The notes: generated from the letters alone by a model not told the origin. A DNA stretch of 64,000 nt from Rhizobium sp. 2MFCol3.1 (GCF_000377565.1 NZ_KB898364.1:62001-126000), one strand, 5' to 3'; shown: positions 8,675-17,578, counted from the first letter of the stretch. Program-made: numbers and translations.

Positions 8675-9207
8675 CCGAAAAACCCTCTGACGCCGCTAGG
8701 GCGCTCGGCATCCTGCCTGTGGTCGCGGAAATCACGCGGCCTCTCGAAAGCACCAGCCCAAAGACCGGCCTTCTCAGATCGCGCCTCGGCCTCCTCGTCA
8801 CCATAAGCGCCGTAGGAAACCGCCATGCCCCGCCGCACCATCACCGCATTGATATCCGTACCGCCCGCATGACACACGACGAGCAACCGCTGAAAGCGAT
8901 CCCTCTCGGTTCCCACGCAGCGCGCATCATCACCGGCAACAAGGCTCTGCAGCAAGCGCTTGGCTTCCTGCCCGCACGCCCATCGCGCCCCACCACGCTC
9001 GCAGGTCTGCGCAAGCTCGGGCGCATCGATTCCCTTCAGCCGCATCCTCTCCTCGCCGATCGCAAGGCTGTCTCCATCAGCCGCGTGGAAACGGCCGGCG
9101 TGGGAGATTTCGGGGACATCGTTCAGCTTGGCCGCGATCAGCCAGATGAATGCGAGCAGCGCAAATGCCGTCACACCGTCACGAACGGTTCTGAAACCCC
9201 GCGTCAC
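8668..9207 (-). CDS. Membrane-anchored thermonuclease-like (SNase-fold) protein
   Basis: A 179-aa protein with one N-terminal hydrophobic segment (residues about 12-27), then a staphylococcal-nuclease-like domain: ADGDSLAIGEERMRLKGIDAPE, DRFQR and INAVMVRRGMAVSYG. The fold is an extracytoplasmic Ca2+-dependent nuclease in the founding family. The start is GTG at 9207 with GGAGG seven bases upstream. It overlaps the UDG-family gene by 7 bp and diverges from the histidine kinase across a 105-bp gap. Confidence 0.8.
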   Translation of the reverse strand: MTRGFRTVRDGVTAFALLAFIWLIAAKLNDVPEISHAGRFHAADGDSLAIGEERMRLKGIDAPELAQTCERGGARWACGQEAKRLLQSLVAGDDARCVGTERDRFQRLLVVCHAGGTDINAVMVRRGMAVSYGAYGDEEAEARSEKAGLWAGAFERPRDFRDHRQDAERPSGVRGFFGW

Positions 9208-9312
9208 GGTTTCGCCTCCTTCAAAAACAAACCCTTGGGAAAATTGGCAAACAACTTCTTAATATTTGAGCCCTAATGTTCACGTACCCGCAGATCAAGC
9301 GTCACGTGTATA

Positions 9313-10848
9313 ATGAGTAACGGCGTAAGCACATCGACAGATAAGAATATCGTCGACAAATCACGGAGTCACCGCAACAAGCCTGTCGCAAAGGCTGTGC
9401 GGGTGACGCGTGAGCGCCTGCAATCGAGCCATGCGCCGAGCGGCGCCTTCGATCGCGATGTCCTGAACCTCTATATCAATGCCGTGCTGCAGGGCGCCTC
9501 GATCATCCCGCTGTTCGTGATCATCATCGCGATCCTCGGCATCTATTTCACCGGCGACACCCAGATCGTGCTCTGGGCCATACTGACGCTGACGGCCCAT
9601 GCCGCCAACGTGTTTCTCGCCCGCCGCGCCCGCAAGCGCGAGATGACGGCGATCCGCACGCGCAAATGGCGCCGACTGCTCCTCCTCGGCCAGTTCCTGA
9701 TCGGCTGCTGCTGGGCCTATTTCGCGATCCAGGACTGCGCCGCCTGCGAGCCGGCCAACCTCGTGCTCTACAAGGGCGCGACGCTCCTGATCGCGTTGTC
9801 GCTGACGGCGGTGTGGAACTACATGCTGACGCTGTGCGTGCTGGTGACCTTCTCGCCGGTCGTCTTCGCGCTCGTCGCCAAATCCGGCATTTCCCGCGAG
9901 ATCCTCGAGATCAGCCTGACCGCCACGCTGACCACGACGGTCATCTTCTTCCATTACATCAGCGACCGCCTCTTCCGGCAGAACCTGCGCATCCTCTCCT
10001 ACCAGGCGGAGAAGGACGACCTGATCGCCGAGCTCGAAGTCGCCAAATCCATGTCGGATGAAGCACGCCGTCGCGCCGAGGAAGCAAACCTCGCCAAGTC
10101 CCGCTTCCTCGCCTCCATGTCGCACGAGCTGCGAACGCCGCTGAACGCCATCCTCGGCTTCTCCGAGGTGATGTCGGCGGAGGTCATGGGACCGCTGAAC
10201 AACGCGACCTACAAGGAATATACGAGCGACATCCACCGCTCGGGCCAGCACCTGTTGAACCTGATCAACGAAATCCTCGACCTATCCCGCATCGAGGCCG
10301 GCAAGTACGAGCTTAGCGAAGAAGCAATCTCGCTGCTCGATATCTCGGAAGACTGCATCGGCATGGTGCAGCTGCGCGCCCGCGGCAAGAACATCACCAT
10401 TTCGCAGCAGTTCGAGCTCGAACTTCCGGCAGTCTGGGCCGACGAGAAATCGATGCGTCAGGTCATCCTCAATCTTCTGTCCAACGCCGTGAAATTCACG
10501 CCACAGGGCGGCGAGATCATGGTCAAGGTCGGATGGACGGCCGGCGGCGGCCAGTACATCTCGATCAAGGACAACGGACCGGGCATCCCCGAAGACGAAA
10601 TACCGGTCGTGCTTTCCGCCTTCGGCCAGGGCTCGATCGCCATCAAGAGCGCCGAACAGGGCACCGGCCTCGGCCTGCCGATCGTTCAGGCGATCCTCGC
10701 CAAGCACGACGGCCAGTTCATCCTGAAATCGAAGCTCCGCGAAGGCACCGAAGTCATCGCCATCCTGCCGGCACGACGCGTGCTGCAATCGGTTCCGGCC
10801 GTCGAGGATGCCCAGGCGGTCTCCCGCAAGCGCCGCAGTTTTGCTTGA
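9313..10848 (+). CDS. Membrane sensor histidine kinase, PleC/DivJ-like
   Basis: A 511-aa kinase. Residues about 50-220 hold five or six hydrophobic segments, followed by a short coiled linker rich in Glu/Ala/Arg. The HisKA dimerisation helix has the phospho-acceptor His271 in SHELRTPLNAI, and the HATPase domain has N-box NLLSNAVKF, DNGPGIPEDE and GTGLGLPI. The HisKA region resembles alphaproteobacterial PleC/DivJ/PdhS-type DivK kinases, which control cell-cycle polarity, but that assignment is tentative. No response regulator is adjacent. The ribosome site before ATG 9313 is weak. Confidence 0.8.
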   Translation: MSNGVSTSTDKNIVDKSRSHRNKPVAKAVRVTRERLQSSHAPSGAFDRDVLNLYINAVLQGASIIPLFVIIIAILGIYFTGDTQIVLWAILTLTAHAANVFLARRARKREMTAIRTRKWRRLLLLGQFLIGCCWAYFAIQDCAACEPANLVLYKGATLLIALSLTAVWNYMLTLCVLVTFSPVVFALVAKSGISREILEISLTATLTTTVIFFHYISDRLFRQNLRILSYQAEKDDLIAELEVAKSMSDEARRRAEEANLAKSRFLASMSHELRTPLNAILGFSEVMSAEVMGPLNNATYKEYTSDIHRSGQHLLNLINEILDLSRIEAGKYELSEEAISLLDISEDCIGMVQLRARGKNITISQQFELELPAVWADEKSMRQVILNLLSNAVKFTPQGGEIMVKVGWTAGGGQYISIKDNGPGIPEDEIPVVLSAFGQGSIAIKSAEQGTGLGLPIVQAILAKHDGQFILKSKLREGTEVIAILPARRVLQSVPAVEDAQAVSRKRRSFA

Positions 10849-10854
10849 GGCGGG

Positions 10855-11955
10855 TTATCGAACGATCGCCTTGAAGTCCTTGTCATTGGCAAAGTCCTGC
10901 AGATCGTTGTCGTAGCTGGCTGCATCCGCGAGTTCGGCAAGTGCCGTCTTGAAGTGCGAATTCAAACGCACAGCCTTTCGAGCGGCATCAAGCACCGCCA
11001 GACGCGCTTGCCGTTGCTCGCCCTCCGGGGCTCCCGATTCTCGCAGCGCATGGAATTTCTGGCCGTAAGCGGCCGCCATCAAGTACCAGTAGTAGGCAAT
11101 CTTGACCGCCGGTGTTTTCACGAGCTTGTTGCCGAGCGTGATTGCGTTCCGATAGCCCTGCGGTTGATAGAGCACATTCTTGATGATCTCGAGACTGTCG
11201 TTGATCGAGAGTTCGTCAGCAACCGACGTGTAGGTCATCGGCACACTCATTGACGCCTCCCCAATCATCGCCGCCGCGTCCTTGAAATCTGGGACATCCG
11301 TCTTCAGCGGCAGGTCGCCGATCTCCTCCGAGAGCCTGATCTCCACATATTGAAAGAGAGGCGACAGGTAGATGCGGGTGTAGATGTAAAAGAAAATGAA
11401 GCCACTAACGAGACCGCAGACGAGAAGAAACGGCCCCACGGCGGGAAGCGCGCCTGCGCTGGCTTGTCCGTCAATGATGAAGACTTGTGCCTTGCGGCTC
11501 AAGAAGTCGCTGAACTGGTTAAACGCGCGGTCCAGCGAGCCTATCTGCGTCAGCCCCACGCCGACCAACATCGTCGTCAACCACTCCGATATTCGCTCTA
11601 GGTTGGTATTCGATCCCAGCAGTCGTTCTCTCTTCAGGGCCGTATTGGCCACAGCGGCTTTCGTCCGAGATGTTGTCTCTTTGGCGGCAGGCGCCGGTGA
11701 CGGATTGTCCTTTGCAAGTATCCGCGGAACGGAAAAGAGAAAGCCCAGCAATCCGCCGATAGAAATCCCGACAAACACGATCAGCCCGCCTATACCGATC
11801 GCTGCAAGCCAATCGCCGAGTTGCGCCAGGGCCATGAAGCCAAGCGTTGCAGTCGTTACGACAGCGCCGACAATCGCGAGCAAAACCGCATGTCGGTTTC
11901 GCTCAGCCTCTTCACGCTCGTTCCGCTCAGCTTCGTAAACGCTGCTTACAGCCAC
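10855..11955 (-). CDS. Membrane protein of unknown function with TPR-like C-terminus
   Basis: A 366-aa protein I cannot assign. It has a charged N-terminus (EAERNEREEAERNRH), two hydrophobic helices (about 25-75) ending in GFLFSVPR, then a linker and NTNLERISEWLTTMLVGVGL. A third membrane region (about 175-200) is followed by a helical C-terminus containing YWYLMAAAYGQKF and an Ala-rich repeat like TPR/Sel1 helices. The start is GTG at 11955 with GGAGG upstream. It is convergent with the histidine kinase (7 bp apart) and downstream of dgkA. Confidence 0.7.
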   Translation of the reverse strand: MAVSSVYEAERNEREEAERNRHAVLLAIVGAVVTTATLGFMALAQLGDWLAAIGIGGLIVFVGISIGGLLGFLFSVPRILAKDNPSPAPAAKETTSRTKAAVANTALKRERLLGSNTNLERISEWLTTMLVGVGLTQIGSLDRAFNQFSDFLSRKAQVFIIDGQASAGALPAVGPFLLVCGLVSGFIFFYIYTRIYLSPLFQYVEIRLSEEIGDLPLKTDVPDFKDAAAMIGEASMSVPMTYTSVADELSINDSLEIIKNVLYQPQGYRNAITLGNKLVKTPAVKIAYYWYLMAAAYGQKFHALRESGAPEGEQRQARLAVLDAARKAVRLNSHFKTALAELADAASYDNDLQDFANDKDFKAIVR

Positions 11956-12019
11956 AACCGCCTCCCTCTCCCTGCTCTGGAAAGGGCAGCATGGCGGATA
12001 TCGAAAACACTCAAAAGAT

Positions 12020-12038
12020 GCACTTACGGAGTAAGTGC
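12020..12038 (-). terminator. Perfect inverted repeat downstream of dgkA, possible terminator
   Basis: GCACTTAC / GTAAGTGC form an 8-bp perfect stem around a 3-base loop. On the minus strand it is followed by ATCTTTTG, a weak T-rich tail, and lies 33 bp after the dgkA stop. It could end the dgkA transcript or be an operator for the GTG-started gene downstream. Confidence 0.4.
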
Positions 12039-12070
12039 AACCGATTACATCATAGACTGGTAACCGGCCT

Positions 12071-12451
12071 TCAGCCGAACATCAAATGCTTGCCGATCGT
12101 AAACAGCATGAAGATGCCGCAAGCGGTCAACATGCAAAGCACGGCGAACGAGCCAAGATCCTTGGCGTGTTTGCCGACGCTCGAGATCTCCGGCGAAATG
12201 CGGTCGATGACTTCCTCGATCGCGGTGTTGAGCGCCTCGATGGCGAAGACGATCAGGAACAGGACGACTGCGATCATCAGTTCGACAAGCGTCGCGCCCA
12301 CCGCCAGAAGCAGGATCAGCGCGACGGCGGCGAAAAGAAGCTCCTGCCGGAACGCGGCCTCCTTGATCAGTCGCTTGAAGCCGCCGAGCGAATAACTGGC
12401 GGCGGCAAAAAAGTGGCTGATGCCGGTGAGTTTGGTCACGGCAGGTTTCAT
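12071..12451 (-). CDS. dgkA: Diacylglycerol kinase
   Basis: A 126-aa integral membrane enzyme of normal DgkA length with three transmembrane helices. The family signature EALNTAIEEVIDRI (about 71-84) carries the catalytic and metal-binding Glu residues and is followed by KHAKDLGSFAV. It phosphorylates diacylglycerol released by phospholipid or glucan head-group turnover, returning it to lipid synthesis. GAGG precedes the ATG at 12451. It lies 135 bp downstream of cobT on the same strand. Confidence 0.93.
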   Translation of the reverse strand: MKPAVTKLTGISHFFAAASYSLGGFKRLIKEAAFRQELLFAAVALILLLAVGATLVELMIAVVLFLIVFAIEALNTAIEEVIDRISPEISSVGKHAKDLGSFAVLCMLTACGIFMLFTIGKHLMFG

Positions 12452-12586
12452 CAGGCGTCCTCGTCGTCAGGTAGATGGCGGCAATGCCTGCCGCTTCATA
12501 TCAGAAAAATGCGAATAGCGTGTACACGCTCGCGTCGCAAGCCATCTGTCATAAACCTGTCACGAACCTGAACGCAGGCACTGAGT

Positions 12587-13609
12587 TCAGTGTTCGTGCT
12601 TGTTTGTCACACCTGCCTGCGCAAACGTCGCCATGCCGGAATGGCAGGCAGCCGCCGCCTTGACGATGCCGGCGGCAAGCGCTGCCCCAGTGCCCTCGCC
12701 GAGCCGCATGCCGAGCGCGAGAAGCGGCGTCTTGCCGAGCATCTCGATCGCCTTCAGATGGCCCGGCTCGCCGGAGACATGGCCGATCAGGCAGTGATCG
12801 AGCGCAGAGGGGTTGGCGGCCTGCAGGATGGCAGCGGCGGCCGTCGCCACGTAGCCGTCAATCAGCACCGGAATGCGCTCGACGCGCGCGGCAAGGATCG
12901 CGCCCGCCATCGCGGCGATCTCGCGGCCGCCGAGGCGGCGCATGATCTCCAGCGGATCGTCGAGATGATCGCTGTGCAGCGCCACCGCCTTTTCGACGGC
13001 TGCGACCTTGCGCTCGAACATGTCGCCTTCAGAACCGGTGCCGGGACCGACCCAGTCGCGGGCATTGCCACCGTAGAGCGCGTAGTTGATCGATGCGGCG
13101 ATCGTCGTGTTGCCGATGCCCATCTCACCGACGCAGAGCAGATCGGTGCCGCCGGCAATCGCTTCCATGCCGAAGGCCATGGTGGCGGCGCAATCGCGCT
13201 CGGAGAGCGCCGGCTCCTCGGTGATGTCGCCGGTCGGGTAATCGAGCGCCAGGTCGAACACCTTCAGCCCGAGATCATAGGCCACGCAGATCTGGTTGAT
13301 CGCAGCGCCACCGGCCGCGAAGTTTTCGACCATCTGCTGCGTCACTGTCGGAGGAAATGGCGTGATGCCCTGCTTCACGACACCATGGTTGCCGGCAAAG
13401 ATCGCCACCAGCGGCCGGTTGACGGCGGGCGTGCGGCCCGTCCAGGCGGCGAGCCAGAAAGCGATCTCCTCGAGGCGCCCGAGCGAGCCCGGCGGCTTGG
13501 TCAACTGGGCATCTCGTTCGCGGGCAGCGACAAGCGCCCGTGGATCCGGCCCCGGCAGATCGCGCAGAAGTGTCCGGAAATCGTCGAACGGCAGGCCTGA
13601 AACGCTCAT
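12587..13609 (-). CDS. cobT: Nicotinate-nucleotide-dimethylbenzimidazole phosphoribosyltransferase CobT
   Basis: A 340-aa cytoplasmic enzyme of normal length. It shows TKPPGSLGRLEEIAFWLA near the N-terminus, FAGNHGVVKQGI and NFAAGGAAINQI, GEMGIGNTTIAASI, and the C-terminal LGEGTGAALAAGIVKAA with the catalytic Glu. It transfers phosphoribose from nicotinate mononucleotide to 5,6-dimethylbenzimidazole for the lower ligand of cobalamin. It diverges from cobS, with 138 bp between the starts. I saw no cobalamin riboswitch in that gap. Confidence 0.95.
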   Translation of the reverse strand: MSVSGLPFDDFRTLLRDLPGPDPRALVAARERDAQLTKPPGSLGRLEEIAFWLAAWTGRTPAVNRPLVAIFAGNHGVVKQGITPFPPTVTQQMVENFAAGGAAINQICVAYDLGLKVFDLALDYPTGDITEEPALSERDCAATMAFGMEAIAGGTDLLCVGEMGIGNTTIAASINYALYGGNARDWVGPGTGSEGDMFERKVAAVEKAVALHSDHLDDPLEIMRRLGGREIAAMAGAILAARVERIPVLIDGYVATAAAAILQAANPSALDHCLIGHVSGEPGHLKAIEMLGKTPLLALGMRLGEGTGAALAAGIVKAAAACHSGMATFAQAGVTNKHEH

Positions 13610-13747
13610 GGATGCGGCTTCCTTGTCTCGTCTGTAAACTTGTCTTATGGCTGCAAATCAGCTTCTTTCGCGGCCACTCTTAAATCCAGCCGCGAAGCGG
13701 AACAACTCTAAAAAGCGCCAGACATCATCCCCGGGAGCGGACGCGCC

Positions 13748-14530
13748 ATGAACATCGCAACCTATGTGGCGGATATCGCGCGCGCCGTCGCTTTTCTGAG
13801 CCGCATTCCGATGCCGAAGGCGGCCTTCGCGGGATATGACGGAAAGCTCGGTCGCGTCGCGCGCGCCTTTCCCGTTGCCGGCATCATCATCGGCCTGCTG
13901 CCCGCAATCGTTCTGCTCGTCATGCTCGGCCTGCGCGCCGACCGGCTGATGTCGGCGCTGGTGGCGCTGGCGGTACAGGCGATCATCTCCGGCGCATTGC
14001 ACGAGGATGGCCTTGCCGATTGTGCTGATGGAATCGGTGGCGGCCGCGATCGCGCCCAGCGGCTGTCGATCATGAAGGACAGCCGCATCGGCACCTATGG
14101 CGCCATCGCGCTGATCCTCTCCTTCGCCATTCGCGCCGCCGCCATCGCCGCGATCGCGCGCGGCGTCGTGCCATTCGCGGCAGCCCTCGCCCTGCCCGCC
14201 ATCGGCTGCATCAGCCGCGGCGCACTTGTCTGGCACTGGCACCGCCTGCCGCCGGCAAAGGCGGATGGCGTGGCCGCTGCCGTTGGCCAGCCCAGCGAAG
14301 GCGTCATGCAGATGGCGGTCGTCTCGGCCTGCGCGCTGGCAGCACTCCTGATCTGGCCAAGCCTCGGCCTCCTGCCGCTCATCTGCGCCCTGCTCGCCTG
14401 CGGCCTCAGCGCGATGATCTTCACCCGAGTGGCCCGTGTAACTCTTTCCGGCCATACCGGCGATACGCTGGGCGCGACCGCTCAAATTTCCGAGATGGCG
14501 GCATTGTGTGCTCTTGCCATGGCTTTGTGA
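13748..14530 (+). CDS. cobS: Adenosylcobinamide-GDP ribazoletransferase (cobalamin synthase)
   Basis: A 260-aa integral membrane enzyme (also called CobV in some alphaproteobacteria). The conserved LHEDGLADCADGIGGGRDR and LSIMKDSRIGTYGAIAL carry the acidic residues thought to bind Mg2+. It joins adenosylcobinamide-GDP to alpha-ribazole or its phosphate to finish the cobalamin nucleotide loop. It is divergent from cobT, whose product feeds the same reaction. Confidence 0.94.
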   Translation: MNIATYVADIARAVAFLSRIPMPKAAFAGYDGKLGRVARAFPVAGIIIGLLPAIVLLVMLGLRADRLMSALVALAVQAIISGALHEDGLADCADGIGGGRDRAQRLSIMKDSRIGTYGAIALILSFAIRAAAIAAIARGVVPFAAALALPAIGCISRGALVWHWHRLPPAKADGVAAAVGQPSEGVMQMAVVSACALAALLIWPSLGLLPLICALLACGLSAMIFTRVARVTLSGHTGDTLGATAQISEMAALCALAMAL

Positions 14531-14549
14531 AACAACGATATCATTTGTC

Positions 14550-14759
14550 ATGATAAGCCCGTGCATCAACATCTGCTCCATTGATTCATCCAGCGGCTTT
14601 TGCGCGGGCTGCGGCCGAACGATCGAGGAGATTGTTGGCTGGGCGGCGTTTTCAGATGAAGAGAGGCGCGCGGTCATGCGCCTGCTGCCCGCCAGGATGA
14701 AAGCGATCCCATCAGCGGTATCGCGAGAGACGATGGCAAGCACGGAGCTCACCGCATGA
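14550..14759 (+). CDS. DUF1289 small cysteine protein
   Basis: A 69-aa protein beginning ISPCINICSIDSSSGFCAGC, the DUF1289 pattern with four Cys likely to bind a metal, followed by RTIEEIVGWAAFSDEERRAV. Function is not known for the family. I chose the ATG at 14550, which places the Cys motif at the N-terminus as in relatives. Its stop overlaps the next ATG (ATGA), so it is coupled to the aspartic protease gene. Confidence 0.82.
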   Translation: MISPCINICSIDSSSGFCAGCGRTIEEIVGWAAFSDEERRAVMRLLPARMKAIPSAVSRETMASTELTA

Positions 14760-15457
14760 ACAGGCTGACGATTGGACTTGGCGGTCTCGGCATCGGCCTT
14801 CTCATTTTGCTCTTCAACCATGACAGCCCCAAGATCCTCGGCGTCAGGACCGACGATTTCGGCCGCATGCTCTATCTCCTGCCGATCGCGCTCATGCTGG
14901 CCGCCGGCATCTGGGGGCGGCGTATCAGCGTCGGCGAGACGATGCGCCACATGATGATCTGGCTGGTGCTGATCCTCGGCCTCGCCACCGTCTATCTCTA
15001 TCGCTACGACGCGCTCAGCGTCGGCAATCGCCTGCTGGCTGGCCTCATTCCCGGCCGCGCCGTGGTCGTGACCACCAGCGAGGGCGGCAAGGAAGTCATC
15101 CTGCACAAGCTGCTGAACGGCCATTTCGAGGCCGATGTCGAGATCAATGGCCAGACCATCACGATGCTTGTCGATACCGGCGCCAGCATGATCGCGCTCT
15201 CGCGCGAAGACGCGGAGCGCGTCGGCATCATTCCCGACAACCTCACCTATTCGATGAGCGTGATGACCGCCAACGGCCGCGCCCAGGCAGCCCCCGTCAC
15301 GCTGTCTGAAGTGGCGATCGGCCCGATCGTGCGCAACAACGTCGCCGGCAGCGTCGCCGAGGACGGGCGGCTGGACCAGAGCCTGCTCGGCATGAGCTTC
15401 CTCGAGACGTTGGGTTCGCTGCAGATGCAGACTGACGAACTCAGGATGCGCGACTAA
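14756..15457 (+). CDS. Retropepsin-like aspartic protease, membrane anchored (TIGR02281 type)
   Basis: A 233-aa protein with three N-terminal hydrophobic segments (about 5-20, 38-53, 67-82) and a periplasmic domain with LVDTGASMIALS, where D140 is the expected catalytic Asp of a homodimeric retropepsin fold. SLLGMSFLETLGSL is the usual closing motif of this clan-AA subgroup. The substrate is unknown. It is translationally coupled to the DUF1289 gene and downstream of cobS. Confidence 0.85.
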   Translation: MNRLTIGLGGLGIGLLILLFNHDSPKILGVRTDDFGRMLYLLPIALMLAAGIWGRRISVGETMRHMMIWLVLILGLATVYLYRYDALSVGNRLLAGLIPGRAVVVTTSEGGKEVILHKLLNGHFEADVEINGQTITMLVDTGASMIALSREDAERVGIIPDNLTYSMSVMTANGRAQAAPVTLSEVAIGPIVRNNVAGSVAEDGRLDQSLLGMSFLETLGSLQMQTDELRMRD

Positions 15458-15617
15458 CCACGCGCGCCGCTCGAAGCCCTACACCCTCTGCAAGACCCTC
15501 TCCAAGCTTACGAAAGCGTATGCTCGCAGCAAGGCGGCCGTATGCCGCCATGGCTATTGTCCGCGGCACGGACCGGGCTGGGTGCCGTTTGACGACACTC
15601 GAACACAGGACTTCATC

Positions 15618-15749
15618 ATGAAGACGATCGCCGTAGCCGGACTTGTAAATGTCATTGTCGCACTGGGCTTCATCCTGCTCTGCCTGCCGGCTCACGCTGC
15701 CGGATCAGGCATAGCAAGCGAAATGCCGCATCAGTTGCGCAGCTTGTAG
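15618..15749 (+). CDS. Possible small exported peptide, 43 aa
   Basis: The short frame encodes a Lys start, a hydrophobic core (VAGLVNVIVALGFILLCLP) and a signal-peptidase-like AHAA site, leaving about 16 residues after cleavage. An AGGA lies 9 bp before the ATG. The last 19 bases overlap the 3' end of the convergent ABC permease gene. A signal-peptide-like composition is evidence for translation but not proof. Confidence 0.3.
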   Translation: MKTIAVAGLVNVIVALGFILLCLPAHAAGSGIASEMPHQLRSL

Positions 15750-16492
15750 CCGGTCCTGAACATCCAGCCGAGCGTTCCCAGGCAGATCGCCAGGAACAGC
15801 GAGATCATACCGAGGCTGATCAGCGGATTGACGTCGGCGATGCCGTAGAAGCTCCAGCGAAAACCGCTGACCAGATAGAGCACCGGATTGAAATGGCTGA
15901 CCGCCTGCCAGAAGGGCGGCAGCATGTTGATCGAATAGAAGCTGCCACCAAGGAAGGTCAGCGGCGGCACGACCAGCATCGGGATCAGGTTCAGCTGCTC
16001 GAAATTGTTTGCCCACAGACCGATCATGAAGCCGAACAGGCTGAAGGTCACCGCCGTCAGCACGAAGAACAGCGCCATCATGAAGGGATGCTCGATCCTG
16101 ACCTCGACGAAAAAATTCGCCGTCAGCAGGATGATCACCCCGATCATCAGCCCCTTGGTCGCCGCCGCCCCGACATAGCCGAGCAAGATCTCGGCCATCG
16201 CCACCGGCGCCGACAGCACTTCGTAGATCGTCCCGGTGAATTTCGGGAAGTAGATGCCGAAGGAGCCGTTGCCGATGCACTGCCCGAGCAGCGTCAGCAT
16301 GATCAGACCCGGCGTGATGAACGCTCCATAGGAGATCCCCTCGACTTCCTGAATGCGCGACCCGACGGCCGCACCGAAGACGATGAAGTAGAGCGATGTC
16401 GAGATGACGGGCGAAACCACGCTCTGCAACAGGGTGCGGCGGGTACGTGCCATCTCGAAGAAATAGATGGATTTGACGGCTTCGAAATTCAT
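15731..16492 (-). CDS. ABC-2 type transporter permease
   Basis: A 253-aa inner-membrane protein with six hydrophobic segments, resembling the ABC2_membrane family (YadH/NodJ-like). MARTRRTLLQSVVSPVISTSLYF opens the first helix, and VVPPLTFLGGSFYSI and FNPVLYLVSGFRW are typical of this export permease type. Its ATG overlaps the ATPase stop (ATGA), so the two form one transporter. Such pairs export lipids, polysaccharides or drugs; the substrate cannot be told from sequence. Confidence 0.85.
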   Translation of the reverse strand: MNFEAVKSIYFFEMARTRRTLLQSVVSPVISTSLYFIVFGAAVGSRIQEVEGISYGAFITPGLIMLTLLGQCIGNGSFGIYFPKFTGTIYEVLSAPVAMAEILLGYVGAAATKGLMIGVIILLTANFFVEVRIEHPFMMALFFVLTAVTFSLFGFMIGLWANNFEQLNLIPMLVVPPLTFLGGSFYSINMLPPFWQAVSHFNPVLYLVSGFRWSFYGIADVNPLISLGMISLFLAICLGTLGWMFRTGYKLRN

Positions 16493-17415
16493 TTTGCGCC
16501 TCCCACGAGCGCCACGAAGATGTCTTCGAGCGAACTCTGCTGCGTCGACAGGTCTTTGAAATGGATGTTGTGCTCGGCAAGCCGCGTAAGAAGCGCGGCG
16601 ATGCTCTCCTGGTCGTTCTCGGCGTCGAACTCGTAGGTCAGCCGGTTGCCGCCCGCCGTGAGCGCAAGCCCGTTGCCGGCGAAGCTCGCGGGCAGCTCTT
16701 CGAGCGGCTCGGTCAGCTCCAGGATCAGCTGCTTGCGGCCGAGCTTGGCCATCAGCGCGGTCTTGTCCTCGACAAGCAGCAGCTCACCGCCATTGATCAC
16801 GCCGACGCGGTCGGCGATCTCCTCGGCCTCTTCGATATAGTGAGTCGTCAGGATGATGGTGACGCCCGCCTCGCGCAGCTTCTCGACGACGTGCCACATG
16901 TCCTTGCGCAGCGCCACGTCGACGCCGGCCGTCGGCTCGTCGAGGAAGAGGATTTCAGGCTCGTGGCTCAGGGCCTTGGCAATCAGAACGCGCCGCTTCA
17001 TGCCGCCGGAGAGCTGGCGCAGCGTATTGTCCTTCTTGTCCCATAGCGACAGGTCGCGCAGTACCTTTTCGATATGCGCGGGATTGGCCTTCTTTCCGTG
17101 CAGGCCGCGCGAGAAGCTGACCGTGTTCCACACCGTCTCGAACTGATCAGTGGTCAGCTCCTGCGGCACCAGCCCGATCATCGCCCGCGTCGCCCGGAAG
17201 TCCTTGACCACGTCGTGGCCGCCGACAAGCACGGTTCCCCCGCTCGGATTTGCAATGCCGCAGACGATCGAGATCATCGTCGTTTTCCCTGCGCCATTCG
17301 GGCCGAGAAGCGCGAGGATCTCGCCCTTCTCAACATCGAGATCGATGCCCTTCAGCGCTTGGAAGCCATTACCGTAGATTTTCGTGAGATTGCGGATGGA
17401 AATGATGGGGGCCAT
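16489..17415 (-). CDS. ABC transporter ATP-binding protein (ABC-2 export type)
   Basis: A 308-aa ATPase with Walker A GPNGAGKTT (38-46), signature LSGGMKRR (about 139), Walker B ILFLDEPTAGVD and switch His (TTHY). A C-terminal extension of about 85 residues ends in FVALVGGAK, as in CcmA/DrrA-like exporters. It is translationally coupled to the permease gene. The upstream gap (17416-17578) has no visible gene. Confidence 0.88.
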   Translation of the reverse strand: MAPIISIRNLTKIYGNGFQALKGIDLDVEKGEILALLGPNGAGKTTMISIVCGIANPSGGTVLVGGHDVVKDFRATRAMIGLVPQELTTDQFETVWNTVSFSRGLHGKKANPAHIEKVLRDLSLWDKKDNTLRQLSGGMKRRVLIAKALSHEPEILFLDEPTAGVDVALRKDMWHVVEKLREAGVTIILTTHYIEEAEEIADRVGVINGGELLLVEDKTALMAKLGRKQLILELTEPLEELPASFAGNGLALTAGGNRLTYEFDAENDQESIAALLTRLAEHNIHFKDLSTQQSSLEDIFVALVGGAK

Positions 17416-17578
17416 GAAGGGCTCTTGAAGACGAAAGGAAGGATTTCGCCGCTATATAGCCGCCCCGCGACAGTTTTACATCCCATTGACTGCGAACAGA
17501 GTATTCATTTGCTCGAAAACGATGCAATTGAAAACGCGGTTCCCCGATCGTCAGGACTTCAAGGCCCCCAGAGCCTTG

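Noticed and set aside
13610..13747. Cobalamin riboswitch in the cobT/cobS divergent gap
   Set aside because: The gap is only 138 bp and I do not see the GCCACTG-type B12-box needed for the call.
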